Notes: generated from the sequence alone by a model not told the origin. DNA of 64,000 nt from Adenophora triphylla var. japonica (GCA_022495995.1 JAFEMH010001480.1:403762-467761), one strand, 5' to 3'; shown: positions 1 through 11,214, counted from the stretch's first letter. Program-made: numbers and translations.

Positions 1-1
1 C

Positions 2-364
2 TGTTGTCAGATTGAGCTAGAAAAAGTCGATGACCTATGGTACAGCCAGATCTTCCAGTACCTTAAGCATGGCGAAGCCTCGTTCCCGACAGAAGAGGAT
101 GGTAGGCCGAAAGAAGGTCTCCGCGCCAAAAGTTTACAAGCATTGAAAAGGTTATCTGCACAGTACGTTATTCTGGGAGATGACTTATGGAAGAAAAGGC
201 ACCGAGGCCCACTTCTACTCTGCATCAGAAAGTCTAAGGCCAGAAAGGTCATGGAAGAAGTCCATGGTGGCGCATGTGGACCACATATGAACGCCCGAGC
301 CTTGATGTTCAGCATACTCAGGATGGGTTATTATTGGATCTCCATGATCCATCCTGGGGACTAG
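2..364 (+). pseudogene. Ty3/gypsy pol fragment (integrase zinc-binding region)
   Basis: An open frame enters from the left edge and stops at 364. It encodes the linker and N-terminal zinc-binding region of a plant Ty3/gypsy integrase. The stretch QYVILGDDLWKK, then a His-rich EVHGGACGPHMNAR and GYYWISM, is typical of Tat/Athila-type pol. The second half of the HHCC finger (paired Cys) and the DDE core are missing. The frame ends after GYYWISM and runs into a 20-odd A tract at 380-402. It is therefore a truncated remnant on the same strand as the LTR at 5941. Assignment to Tat/Ogre is inferred from the surroundings. Confidence 0.8.
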
Positions 365-546
365 CTGAAAATTCTCCTCTCAAAAAAAAAAAAAAAAAAA
401 AAAGACAAGAAAGAGAGCCTGGTCCCCAGTGATCCTCTCAGAAGCGAAAGTCAGAAGATTTGGTCGTTACTCAAAAGGAGTCTCAGAGTGAACAAAGAGA
501 CAGCACGGATGTTTCCTCACCATTACCTCTAACCGATCCCAAGCCG

Positions 547-758
547 TCCTCTCGATTTTAGAGAACATTCCCATTACCATTACCCTTACCTTTGCCTTTA
601 GCCAAAGCCAAGATTGACCTCTCATTCTTAGAGGCATTGAAGATGCAATCACAGATATCCTCACCTTAGAAATCCCAAACACATACCCAAGAGCCAACCT
701 CTCATCTTTAGAGGTTCAGTCAGCAAAAAGCCTAGCCGACCTCTCATTTTAAGAGGTC
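547..758. repeat. Four-copy hairpin repeat (CCTCT..AGAGG)
   Basis: Four copies of an imperfect palindrome start near 548, 617, 697 and 739. Examples are ACCTCTCATTCTTAGAGG, ACCTCTCATCTTTAGAGG and GACCTCTCATTTTAAGAGG. The arms CCTCT and AGAGG are kept while the centre varies. Spacing is irregular (about 69, 80 and 42 bp), so they are dispersed hairpins, not a simple tandem array. Confidence 0.6.
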
Positions 759-1896
759 ATGATATCCCAAATCACCCGAAGACCGATCCAAATCCCGAAA
801 CCCAGCCGCAGTTACTACTGGATAGCAGTTTCAGTCTAATATCGTCGAGATCTAATACAGATTATTGCTTGAAGCAGAGCCAAGTCCATCCCGGCTCAAA
901 GGACCATCAATTGAAGATTGTGCAAATTCCGTCCGTTCATTTGACGTTGCATGTGAGCATACTTCATTTCTCCTCCGCAAACATCTGCCGTGAATGTCCC
1001 ACTGGGGCTTCGCATCTGTGTCTCCCATCGACACTCTAAGAGGACACGTTCTTTCAACTCTCAAAAATTCTCGAAGGTCCTCACATCCCCGAACTTCACC
1101 GTTCATCCTTTTCATTCGAGATGAGCCCGAACTACGACGACTTGAGCTCCTCCTACGGAGGGGAACGTAGGCAGCCATAATTTGGTTCAGTCAAAATCAC
1201 AGACAAATCTCAGAAAATCTGGTCTCCTCAAGGACCATGCCCATACACCTTCCATCCTTCCGAATTTGATCTCGATATCAGTGGGCTTTCTCCTCAGGAT
1301 TGATATAAAATATTCGCTCATATCAGCTTTGGCGGTTGACTAACCCGAACATCAATAAAGGGTTTTAAGCAGCTTTGTGATCATCACGAATAAGACAGGT
1401 TTTCAAGTGTCTCGAAAAGTCTTCTATTTCTACATCATAGGAAGATAGAGCTAAACACCGTTTCGGTCAGCAGGGGCTTCCATACACTTTCCACACCTTG
1501 TGATGCTTATACTCTCTCAAAAGAGTCAAACCTAAAAACGAGAGTGTCATAAACAGAAGTTCAGGATTCATTTCCCACCATCCGAAAGATATGTCCCTGC
1601 ATGCAAATTTCTTGAGTCTTGTCTGCTGTCTGACCGGCGGCGAAATCAAAGGATCAATCTCGGACCGGGCTGCATAAGGATGTGTATGAAGGCTGGGGCT
1701 TTGGCGGAAGACGATGAACATTTTGTGTGTGATTTCCGGGGCTGTTATCATGATAGCAATGCTTGAAAATGGATTCCCTAGCAAAGAGGCTCACTCTTCG
1801 ATGAACCTACTGGATTCCACATCCTGAATAAGAAGATTGACTATAAGAAACAATGAAGAAGTCCATGGCGAAGGTTTGTCAACCTGGCTTTGCAAT

Positions 1897-1940
1897 GTCA
1901 CGCGACAGAACATACCCGGAGTCACTTAGAGTCGTGCGAC
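1897..1940. promoter_or_regulatory. Pair of GTCRYGCGAC palindromes
   Basis: GTCACGCGAC at 1897-1906 and GTCGTGCGAC at 1931-1940 are 34 bp apart start to start. The same 10-mers, again 34 bp apart, lie in the LTR at 6877 and 6911, and others occur at 4873, 6199 and 6239. A TATA-like sequence lies about 230 bp downstream. A regulatory role is inferred from recurrence and position only. Confidence 0.4.
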
Positions 1941-2322
1941 ATGATAAATCCGGCCATCGAGACTTCAGCAAGCCGCAAATGGATATGTACCAGGCACTCC
2001 CGACTTGTCCCAAGCCGCAAACAACAAGGCTCCTGCAAACAATCACGGGGTGGAAGTTTCATTCAAAAGCAACATACACATGAACCATTATCCTCATATA
2101 CAAACCCCAAAGTCACATAAACCATTCAAAAGCCATTCATTCCATGCACCTCTTTTTTCTTTCCCAAAATATAAGAGCTCGCACAAACAAATAAACAACT
2201 AATAATGTTTTAGGTGCAAATTAAAGAAAGAAAAGAAAAAAAAGAGAGTATTTGTTTCTTTCCCCAAAAACGGGTACATAAACCAAAAGAGGATCATAAA
2301 TCGGTCCGGGGACTACTCCGAA

Positions 2323-4708
2323 TCATCGAAATGTAAGTATCACCATCGGCGAGCTACTATCGTCATCTGCAGTCTCCTCACTGTCTTCCCCATCGGCATC
2401 ACCTTCCTCTTGGTCCGGCCAGCGACGGGCTCATGATAAACAACGGGATCATCCCGGAAGAGCTCATGCATAACAGAACGGGGAAAGTCTCAAGCTCATG
2501 AGGATCTCGGGAAGACTCACTATCGAGAGATGGGAGGATTAGGAGGACGACGAACGATCTTGGTCCTAGGCCAATGAGTATCCTCGGAGACAAATCGCAT
2601 GCGAGCCCTCTTCCTACCGGGCAAGCTAAGCTGTGGAATCACTTTGTCATCGGAACTACCTGGAACCTTGAGCTGCAAGTTTCTCCCTCGGATATTGATT
2701 GCTCCTCATCAGCTGATCAACCATGTCCATGGCCCCGGTATAGCGACGAGCAAAGCCCCGGTATACGTCGGTGATACCTGATACAAGCAAATGAAAAAGA
2801 ATCGAAATCAGATCAAAACAAGGGAATGGAAGGATATTCACAGTTCAAAGTCACTTACAGATTGAGTCCCCTCCGAAGATGAAAATATGGAAAAACCTGC
2901 TGGTGTCAAGAGTGGCCCGCCTCACGGCATCTCCATCCTGAAAATCAACGAAAGGAGGTGGCGCAGGTGCATCCGTCACATGTCCAGGAGATGGCCGGCG
3001 GCTTGAGCATCGAAGTATCGGGAGCATTAGGAATATCATGTCTCGAGCAACCTGCGGCGATCTCAACCTTGTAGCCACATAAGTGTCATAATCCGCATCA
3101 TCCTCCGTATAATTGAAGGCAGGCTCTCCCTGGATCAAAGTGACCACATTCTCCAACTTCCGAGGAAACCACATCTCGGCGGGAGGATCATAGGGAACCA
3201 CTGGCCATACTACGGACCGTCTTGCCTACAAACCCTCTCACCCAAATATAATGCATCCCCAGACAAACCCACCAACAGTTTGCGGCACTCGGTAAGATGA
3301 AGGGCATGATCCGGATGGACCCCGGCATATCCTATCGGCCCAAGGTAAGAAAGTCAAACTCCCGGGGACTCCTCGCAAACAAACCATGGTATCGGCTGAG
3401 AAGCGTCATCCGTCCCTTAGAATCGAGTACGAATCTTTTGCCTAGCATCCTTCACCCAGCGTCTCATGGCGGAAATGTGGTAACCGGAAATGTCTCCCTA
3501 CTCTCCAAGCATAACACCCAATGACCTCATAAGCCCAAGCACGAAAAGAAGGACGGAGCGAGTCAAAGAGACGAAGCGATATTCAAATAAAGGAGGCAAA
3601 CCAAGAAATACCTCAAATGCAAAGTGGCGGCGGTTGAAGGACTTAGCTTTCCCCGACTAACATCATCAAAAGCCAAAAACAACTCGGCTAAACACCTCCC
3701 CCAAGACAATGATCCAACGGTGGCCCAATCTCTCAGAAGCTCCAATAAAGAAAGCAAAGCCGTGGACGTGGCATTGATAAACAACATATCCGAGAAGCCA
3801 ACCCAAACAAACGCCCTGGCCAATCTCTCAGCCCTCCACCTGTCCTCATCAGTATCTGCCATCTCAGCGGGAAAACCGGTGCTCTGATCAACCATCTGGC
3901 CATGAAGATCTCCCAACTCATACCCATTCCCCTTCTTGTCCTGGGGAACAAAGCCGATCAGCTCCATAAAGTAAGCATCAGTAGGAGGCTGTGGGTCATC
4001 AATCAGAACAGGCTCCTCCAGATATAAAGGCTCGTCAGTGAAAGGCAGACCATTAATGACGGCAAAATCATATGGCGTGACGGTCGCCTCGCCCCAAGAA
4101 AAGTGAAAAGAGTGAGTAGTCTCCCACCAGAACTCTTTGAAAGCCTTTACTAAGCCAATGCTCCTCTGTGTACTGCCAACAGCTTTGGCCATCTCAAAGA
4201 AGCGCTGACCACACGGCATATACCAGACCTTTTGGCGAGTGGACAAGCTCCTGACTACCCGGCAGCAAATCCCACAATCTGCCAACGACCTCTGGAGAGC
4301 CCCGGGTACGCAAATCCTACAGGTAAACACATCACAGGTATGAATATCTCAAATTTACTCGTCAAATCAATTTCAATTTCAAGCAAAACTAGGTTTTGTG
4401 CATACATTTCACAATTGCTAAAGTAAAATCAGAGCATGCAATAAACTTCGAGTCCGAACAAAGAAAGGAAAAGAAAGAAAAATCAATCTTTTTTCGAAAA
4501 AATTTAATTTCCTCAATGCACCAAAAGCTAGGGTTACAATTATTACCTTCTTCTCCGGGCCCGAGGAATGTTCTTTCAAATGAGGGTAGAAATCTCCCCT
4601 ATCAGTTTGAGGAACAAATGGTCTCTGATTCCTCAGAGCATTCTTCCGTCGTGCGGCTAATTGGGCCTGAGTCGGGGCATTCTTGGTGGGTCGGCGCCTA
4701 GGAGGCAT
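2323..4708 (-). pseudogene. Antisense plant mobile domain (PMD) gene, multi-exon, decayed
   Basis: A minus-strand gene model starts at ATG 4708-4706 (MPPRRRPTKNAPTQ, basic). The first exon runs to a phase-0 donor AAG|GTAATA at 4546, and the next exon follows CTGTAG| at 4316. The second exon holds the conserved PMD core, FKEFWWETTHSFHFSWGEAT then ADFAVINGLPF-like VTPYDFAVINGLPF. It continues to a donor near 3612 (GAG|GTATTT). Further exons include 3201-2855 (donor |GTAAGTGAC) and one starting near 2780. The C-terminus has a basic GRKRARMR stretch (possible nuclear signal) and an acidic tail ending at stop 2325-2323. Exon 2 changes frame near 4240 and there are stops near 3430 and 3210, so it looks inactive. 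PMD domains occur in plant genes (MAIN family) and in some Tat-type gypsy elements. Opposite orientation to pol and LTR suggests an element-borne antisense gene. A captured host gene is the alternative. Confidence 0.65.
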
Positions 4709-4841
4709 TTTTGACGAATCAAGATTGGAATCAAACCCTAGAATCAGTCGGCAATTGAAAATGAGTGAAATGGCGTGCTTTTCTCGCCAAGACCGTCCAC
4801 CTCCCTCCAAACAATGTTGTTCGAAATGAGAATTTGTTCAC

Positions 4842-4882
4842 CCTTTTAAAAGGCGATCACTGGCTTTAAATGGTCGTGCGAC
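4842..4882 (-). promoter_or_regulatory. Putative promoter of antisense PMD gene
   Basis: Upstream of the PMD start codon on the minus strand lie GTCGCACGAC (4882-4873) and, about 20 bp further on, a TATA-like CTTTTAAAAGG near 4853-4843. The 10-bp palindrome is the one found in the sense LTR (6199, 6239, 6877, 6911). TATA to ATG is about 135 bp, a normal 5' leader length. Promoter function is inferred. Confidence 0.4.
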
Positions 4883-5095
4883 ACGACGTTCCCTCAAAGC
4901 CAAAATTCCCAAAATACCCCTGCACTCTAATGATGTACAAATTTTGACCCGCGTGGAGTTGTTGTTTTACCCCGCAGTACAATAATCAATTGAGTCTCAA
5001 CTGGACCTCCGACCAAAGCTGGAGAAGAAAGAACAGAACAAAAAAAAAAAGCATGCGTATACGCTGACCCCAAGAAGAGCTCGACGAGCCAAACC

Positions 5096-5690
5096 AAGAA
5101 AAGCCTCTCTAGCGGAGCACACAAAGAAGAAAAGCCTCTCTAGTGGAGCACACAAAGAAGAAACGCCTCTCTAGCGGAGCACACAAGAAGAAAAGCCTCT
5201 CAAGCGAGCCAAACCAAGAAAAGCCTCTCAGCGGAGCCAAACTCAAGAAAAGCCTCTCTAGCGGAGCACAAACTCAAGAAAAGCCTCTCTAGCGGAGCAC
5301 ACAAGAAGAAAAGCCTCTCTAGCGGAGCACACAAAGAAGAAAAGCCTCTCAAGCAGAGCCAAACCAAGAAAAGCCTCTCAAGCAGAGCCAAAACCAAAAG
5401 AAAAGCCTCTCAAGCAGAGCCAAACCCAAGAAAAGCCTCTCAAGCAGAGCCAAAACCCAAGGAAAAAGCCTCTCTAGCGGAGCCCACCAAAGAAGAAAAG
5501 CCTCTCTAGCGGAGCACACAAAGAAGAAAAGCCTCTCTAGCGGAGCCCACCAAAGAAGAAAAGCCTCTCTAGCGGAGCCAAACCAAGAAGGAAAAAGCCT
5601 CTCTAGCAGAGCCCACCAAGAAGAAAAGCCTCTCAAGCGAGCCAAACCCAAGAAAAGCCTCTCAAGCGGAGCACAACAGAGTCACAGTAA
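5096..5690. repeat. Minisatellite, ~30-bp unit, about 19 copies
   Basis: A tandem array has the unit core AAGCCTCTCTAGCGGAGC followed by CACACAAAGAAGA or by CCAAACCAAGAA. Unit length is 28-33 bp. Two sub-types alternate in blocks (CTAGCGGAGC and CAAGCAGAGC), which indicates local amplification. It sits between the PMD gene and the PPT/LTR, the place where Ogre-type elements are known to carry tandem repeats. Open frames across it only translate the repeat. Confidence 0.85.
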
Positions 5691-5756
5691 GCACAAAGAA
5701 AGGTATGAAGACACATCTCTACCCCTTTCTTGCTTGTAGTCGGTATTGGTAATTCC

Positions 5757-5940
5757 GAACTACGATTTGGCTTGATTCCCTTCTTAAAGGGATACGTAGG
5801 AATCCTTTCTCGAAAGGTCCAGCCATAATTTTCCCCTTCTCACCCTTCTAGCCCTTCACCTTAACTTGACCGCTCATTGAGATTGGGTCTTATTTTATCG
5901 ACAACCCCACTTTTTCCAAAAGTGACGTTGCCGAGGGCTC
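5757..5940 (+). other. Pre-LTR region with polypurine tract
   Basis: The GAACTACG through ACGTAGG module (5757-5800) is followed by TTTATCGACAACCCCAC and by the purine-rich CCGAGGG at 5931-5937. The LTR start TGTAAGTACG comes right after at 5941. The same order occurs at 7508-7681, 17612-17748 and, as a diverged version, before the 3' LTR of TR-GAG-2. The comparison with TR-GAG-2, whose LTR is fixed by a TSD, identifies this as the 3' end of an element's internal region. Confidence 0.65.
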
Positions 5941-7322
5941 TGTAAGTACGCCAATCCAATTCGCAACCTTTTCGATGCATTTTAATATAATAAAAGCTGC
6001 ATTAAGGGGCGTTTGGTAAATTCCGGCCTATCCAGAGACTTAGGAAACGTTCCATGAGTTTCCCTTGAAGGAAGTACCTTTTGGTACATCATTCATGCCA
6101 AACGACCCCTTGGGAATAAAACCTGTTGGACCTTTTGGGTATTTTCCCGGAATGTTCCGTAAACGGTTTTGGCGCCAAAAGCGGTTGAGCCACCTTGTGT
6201 CACGCGACAACTTGAGGCATGGAAAGTGGACGCGTAAGGTCGTGCGACATACTAAGGCGGCCAAGCTGCATCCTATAAATAAGACCCTCCCTCATTGAAA
6301 TGGAGCCCAATTCTAGCCTACTGTTACTCTGCGAAAATAGCCGTGTAACGAGCGTCCCAAGCACAAAACCTCTCTCTCTCCTACCTTCCAACCCACTAAT
6401 CCCTCTCATCCAAACCCAATTCTCTACCTACACCAATTGGAACCCTTGGATCGGAGTGTGAGATCTACAACGAAGAATTGAAGGATTCTATATCTGACTA
6501 GATATAAAATTCGTGGAATCAACAAGGGTAACAATTCCCTAACCCTCTCTCTCTCTCTCTCTCATTTAATTCCTTGCAATTTTATAGTTCTATTTTGTTT
6601 GGATTCAGTAATCAGATCCTAGTTATCTGAATTCTTGAATCCCAATCAAATCTCTGTTTAACTTGCATAGATTGTGTAATTGAGCTCATATTGATTGATT
6701 TGGTTAAATTTGGTGTTTGAGCCCCCAGGGGTGTGGATCTACCCATATCCACACTCCCTGCAGGTCGATTTGATGTTGTTTATGTTTTTCGTTCATAATT
6801 CGGCTTGTTAATTAGATACGTATAGCTTCGTTAATTTCGAGTTCATATTGTGAGGTTTTACGCAAGGCTCATATGTGTCACGCGACACCTTCGTCCCCAA
6901 GTGATCCTGTGTCACGCGACACATGTGGTCACTGGTACGATGTGTCATGCAACATACATGACCCATCTACAGTGACTCTTTTCCTTTGTAATCTGTTCTA
7001 GTTTGTTTGTATCAGGGATGTGGCCTCCCTAAATAATGGGCTCACAATATGTAATTTCTTGTTTCATAATTAATAAGATGCATTTTATCACATTTCGTTT
7101 ATTATCGATATTTGCACACACTTTGGATTTACTTGGATGTGTTTGATTGAAAGACTCGTCTATGGACGAGGCATGTTGGGTGAACTCTCGGTTCTTCCCA
7201 ACACGTAACCTGACCCCCGAACTCATGTTTTCTCTCTAAAATAAAGGTTTTCAATGTTTCCTCTTAAAACGGCGTGGCGACTCCTTATATATATATATAT
7301 ATTTTTGGCGAGCGCGCATTCA
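5941..7322 (+). mobile_element. Tat/Ogre-type LTR (first family)
   Basis: The LTR starts TGTAAGTACG directly after a PPT. It has a TATA box CTATAAATA at 6273-6281, two GC-rich palindromes just upstream (6199 and 6239), a pyrimidine-rich stretch after the likely transcription start, and three more palindromes at 6877-6953. The right border near 7322 is set by resemblance to TR-GAG LTR ends (ACCCCCGAACTC, then GGCGACTCC, then CATTCA) and is approximate. The next base run is pre-LTR sequence of a different family, so the partner LTR is not in the window. Confidence 0.6.
6199..6281 (+). promoter_or_regulatory. LTR promoter: two palindromes plus TATA box
   Basis: GTCACGCGAC (6199-6208) and GTCGTGCGAC (6239-6248) are 40 bp apart, with CTATAAATA at 6273-6281, so the nearer palindrome is 25 bp upstream of the TATA box. 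The lower palindromes in the same LTR (6877, 6911 and a decayed copy at 6944) are 34 and 33 bp apart. The TATA match is strong; the palindromes' function is unknown. Confidence 0.55.
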
Positions 7323-7681
7323 CCAGCCTTTCGACCTCTTAGGTCACCTCCTCTCCTTCCTCATATGCAAGGGACGAGTTTCGCTTCGCCATTCCCCATC
7401 GGAATTCCTGAACTACGATCATGGCTTGATTCTCCCGGAATACGTAGGTAGCCTACTTTAGGTTAAGCCAATCCGTCACATATGATATCCTTTCCCCAGT
7501 GGATCCAGAACTACGATTTGGCTTGGTTCCTCTTCAGGATACGTAGGTAGCCTTCCAAAGGTTCAGCCACTCGACCTCCTTGGTCACCCAATCTTAATCC
7601 ATCTCGGCATCTTGCCAGATTGGATTCTCACTTTTATCAACAACCCCACTTTCTTTGCAAGTACTGTTGCTGAAGGGCTTC
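7323..7681 (+). other. Pre-LTR region of second Tat-type family
   Basis: Two copies of the GAACTACG/ACGTAGGTAGCC module lie at 7410-7453 and 7508-7552. They are followed by TTTTATCAACAACCCCAC and the purine-rich TGCTGAAGGGCTTC that abuts the LTR start at 7682. The 7545-7681 part is nearly repeated at 17612-17748. It is the 3' end of an internal region whose upstream part has been lost. Confidence 0.55.
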
Positions 7682-8068
7682 TGTAAGTACCCAAATCTGG
7701 CTCATACCTTCCAGTTAAAGTTTTCTGGCAGTTCCCCAAACTTTCATAAAGTTTAGGGGCAATTCGAAAACTTTTCCAAACTTTCCAAGGAAGGAAGGAC
7801 CTATTAGGAATTAGAATTCTAAACAGGACCTTGCTGGAAAGAAGCTTCCAAGTTGCCACCTTGCATGAATCTAGAAACATGCTGACGCGACGGTGGATAA
7901 CGCCGGGCGGCTTCATTTGCCAAGATATCTCGCCGAGCGGCTTCGTTAGAAGCACACCAGATGCCTATAAATAGAGGCCTCCTCTATTCATTTTGATATA
8001 CAATTTTAGGCACTGTTACTCTGTCAAAATAGCTCCTCAAATTTACAGTCCCAAAAATCACACAAAAC
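7682..8068 (+). mobile_element. Tat-type LTR copy 1, left part
   Basis: It starts TGTAAGTACCC after the PPT. GCCGGGCGGC (7902) and GCCGAGCGGC (7932) are 30 bp apart, and the TATA box CTATAAATAG lies at 7965-7974. The sequence matches 17749-18134 closely. It is cut at 8068 by TR-GAG-1, and the matching sequence resumes at 16463; the intact copy at 18115-18145 shows the uninterrupted site. Confidence 0.75.
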
Positions 8069-9153
8069 TGTAGCGATGCGTGAATTTTTAACATCTCGGA
8101 GTTGCCACTTATTATTTATTGATGGAAAACAATAAGAAAAACATTTTTGATATTTTCAAGAGATTCAAGAGTTCGGGGGTTAAGTTATGGAATGGGTAGG
8201 TCAAGGAGCATCCATTCCACCCAATCCGAAGATCAGTCTTGCTAATTGGGTGTTATTAATTTAATCAATCTATGAACAATAAAAAGAAATAAATAAACCC
8301 TAATTAATTTATTAATTAGGAATGTCGGATTGTATGCTTCGAGATTGCCTCCATGAATTGAAGGGACTCTAGGCTAATCCTTTTGATGGGATTACACTAC
8401 TCTAAAATCAATCGAGGGATTGAGAAGAGAAACGAAAGTTTAAAGGATGATTACCTTTTGTTTGAGAAGGGATTCAGACAGAGTTTCGACTCAATCCTAG
8501 GTTCGAATCTTGATGCGGACAGAGCTTTGCCTCAATCCTTGATTCGGATCTTGATGCGGACAGATCTTCGCCTCAATCCTTGATTTGGACTTTGATGTTT
8601 GTTGACCAACAAGGTTGATAAACAAACTTTAGGTGATTTAGGGTGATTTTGTAGGAATCTTTCAGGGAGAGAAACCCACAAAATGTGTGTGTTATGTGTT
8701 TTCGATCAGGGATTGGGGACCTCTGAAATACTGAAAGTCATCAAGTATTTATAGGGGTTTAAGAGGTGGATGCATGACTTGGTCACCAAGTTTAGGAGAC
8801 TCAAGTGGATTGGGACTCCTCCCAAGGAAGCTTCCAGAACCCTCTCATGATTGGATACCCGGATTGGATGATATTTATCACGAAAAGAGTTTGAAATGGA
8901 GAAGGAAAGTGATTCTACACATCCTGCTGAGGGGTTGTCTCACGCGAGACATGTATGTCCTGCGCGGGACAACTAGTCATTTGATCATTTTGTCCTCTTC
9001 AGTTTTTCCGTTAGTCAGTTAGGTTCCAAAACTAACGAGGTTTGTTGGAAACTTAACAAAACGTGCGAAACTGAGGTGCTTTCATCAAAACACAAAAGAG
9101 AGATGAAGAGTAGTGTAATCATGAATTTATTGGTTCAGAATGGGGTGTCTACA
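8069..9153 (-). repeat. TR-GAG-1 3' LTR
   Basis: 1085 bp. The minus-strand TATA box CTATAAATA is at 8754-8746. The palindrome pair at 8937-8950 and 8957-8970 lies about 180 bp upstream of it. The LTR is closely similar to 15377-16462, with scattered transitions. Confidence 0.9.
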
Positions 9154-9504
9154 GAGCCCCTCGTCGACAAGTCTTATGGAAGAAGTCATGTCGACGATAG
9201 AAAAGACATCACTCTGAACATCGGGATGGTCGGGCCGTACGACTTCCTACGTATCTCTATCGAAGAATCAGACCATAATGTAGTTCGACTCCAAAACACG
9301 AAAAGGCTGCTTTAGATATTTTGAAAATCAAGGAGATTTTGTTTTTGAAAAGGTAAATTCGTACTGAGGAATCAAATCATGACCCAATTCTGAATATACC
9401 TGTCTGTCTGAAGATTCGCCTGTTTGAGCTCCGAACCTGCGGGGAAAGATGTTAGAAAATAAAGGTTTACATGTCCGGTCCTTTGCATTCGAACGATTTG
9501 TCTT

Positions 9505-10475
9505 TTGAGAGTGAGGTGAGGTGACAATCCTGGCGATTTGGGACCGAGCTTTTGTTGAGGTGACGATCCTTGCGATTCGGGACCGAGTTTTTTTGTTGGT
9601 GACGATCCTGGCGATTCAAGACCGAGCTTTTTGTTGAGGTGACGATCCTGGCAATTCAAGACCGGGCTTTTTTTGTTGGTGACGATCCTGGCGATTCAAG
9701 ACCGAACTTTTCTTGAGGTAAGTATTTGACATACTGACCCTAGATGCTTGACACACCTAATTGGTGATGATCCTGGTGATTCAAGACCGAGCTTTTAGTT
9801 GGTGACGATCCTGGCGATTCAAGACAGAGCTTTTGTTGGTGAGTACTCGACATACTACCTGTAGATGCTTGACACACCTAATTGGTGACGATCCTGGCGA
9901 TTCAGGACCGGGCTTTTGTTGGTGACGATCCTGGCGATTCAAGACCGATCTTTTTTGTTGGTAAGTACTCGACATACTACTTGTAGATGCTTGGCACACC
10001 TAATTGGTGACGATCCTGGCGATTCAGGACCGGGCTTTAGTTGGTGACAATCCTGGCGATTCAAGACCGGGCTTTTTGTGTTGGTGAGTACTCGACATAC
10101 TACCTGTAGATGCTTGACACACATAATTGGCGACGATCCTGGCAATTCAAGACCGAGCTTTTTTGTGTTGGTGAGTACTCGACATACTACCTGTAGATGC
10201 TTGACACAACCTAATTGGTGGCGATCCTGGCGATTCAGGACCGTGCTTTTGTTGGTGACGATCCTGGCAATTCAAGACCGGGCTTTTTTTTGTTGTTGGT
10301 GAGTACTCGACATACTACCTGTAGATGCTTGACACACCTAATTGGTGACGATCCTGGCGATTCGGGATCGAGCTTTTTTTTGTTGGTGAGTACTCGACAT
10401 ACTACCTGTAGATGCTTGACACACCTAATTGGTGACGATCCACTTGTAACGCCGCTGAATCGGGCTTTTTGTTGG
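9505..10475. repeat. Higher-order tandem array in TR-GAG-1 3' UTR
   Basis: Unit A (about 37-40 bp) contains GGTGACGATCCTGGCGATTC and AAGACCGAGCTTTT. Unit B (about 46 bp) contains GTGAGTACTCGACATACTAC and GATGCTTGACACACCTAATT. They alternate as A-A-B. Successive unit B copies are 122, 121, 121, 88, 128 and 83 bp apart, so a 121-bp higher-order unit has been amplified and later lost single A units. TR-GAG-2 has an array in the same place with a different unit. Confidence 0.85.
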
Positions 10476-11214
10476 AATATGCTTGACACATGGCACTTGA
10501 CGTGATGGATGCTTGACGCGATGGATGCGTAACGCTCTTAAGAGATGCTCGACGCGCTTAATTGGATGCATTGGTAAGTGAAATCCAAACACTCAACATG
10601 TTTGATCTAATTCTTGAAAGTAGGCACTTGACGTGCTTTACGCACATTAATTCCTGCAAGAGGGTTAGTGAAAGCATTTGCATAACAACATATATTCACT
10701 TAAGAATTTGTTTGTTCAAGACGATTAATGTGCACTCGACTCCAAGAATCAGCAGGGAGAATGAGTTCTATTATGTGAGAATTGAGAATCGTTTGTGTGA
10801 TTTAGATTTTGGTTTTAGAAAACTAACTCGTGAGGTCCATCTAAATATCGAATGAGACAGTCGCCTAATAGAATTCCGTTGAGATAACCCAAGTTCAACA
10901 CTAAGGTTCAGGATGCTTCGAGGATTTTTTGTTGTCGTAGGACTTTTCCATCGCCAAGCCCCCTAAGTTTTTTTCATGTGATGATCATTGACTGAACAAG
11001 GTTCAAACCACTCTAATGGCTTTCACTATGTAGAACTTATGCTGCCTAATCCAAAGCATGCATTTTCCAAGGCTTTTCTTGACACTAAGCCAAGACTTCT
11101 TGTATGCTGCAGATGACTTCGCGAACATGCTTGTGAGGCTGTGTAAATTGAAGAAGGATGCCCTCCTTTTTCCCTTTGAATTTTATTTTCTTAGTGACGC
11201 ACCCTGGTTTTTAC

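Larger units (their letters stand above)
365..2222. other. Non-coding region of Tat/Ogre-like element
   Basis: No supportable gene. After an A-rich tract the region holds four related hairpin repeats (547-758) and one copy of a module that recurs through the window, GAACTACG through ACGTAGGCAGCC at 1129-1176. It also holds a pair of GTC(A/G)YGCGAC-type palindromes at 1897-1940 and a TATA-like AAATATAAGAG near 2167. Short open frames on both strands have no recognisable product. The position between pol and an antisense gene suits the long 3' untranslated part of Tat/Ogre elements, which is an inference. Confidence 0.5.

Noticed and set aside
380..402. A tract after the pol fragment, suggesting a processed retrocopy
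   Set aside because: No TSD or polyadenylation signal could be matched around it, and similar A runs are common in the untranslated parts of these elements.
5200..5651. Open frames of 65-100 codons rich in Leu/Phe/Trp over 5200-5651 (minus strand)
   Set aside because: They only translate the ~30-bp minisatellite; the reading frame is open because the unit contains no stop, and no family is recognisable.
9505..10475. Regular repeats with spacers resembling a CRISPR array
   Set aside because: The spacers are themselves repeated (A-A-B order), the unit lies in a plant retrotransposon 3' UTR, and no cas genes are possible here. It is a higher-order tandem repeat.
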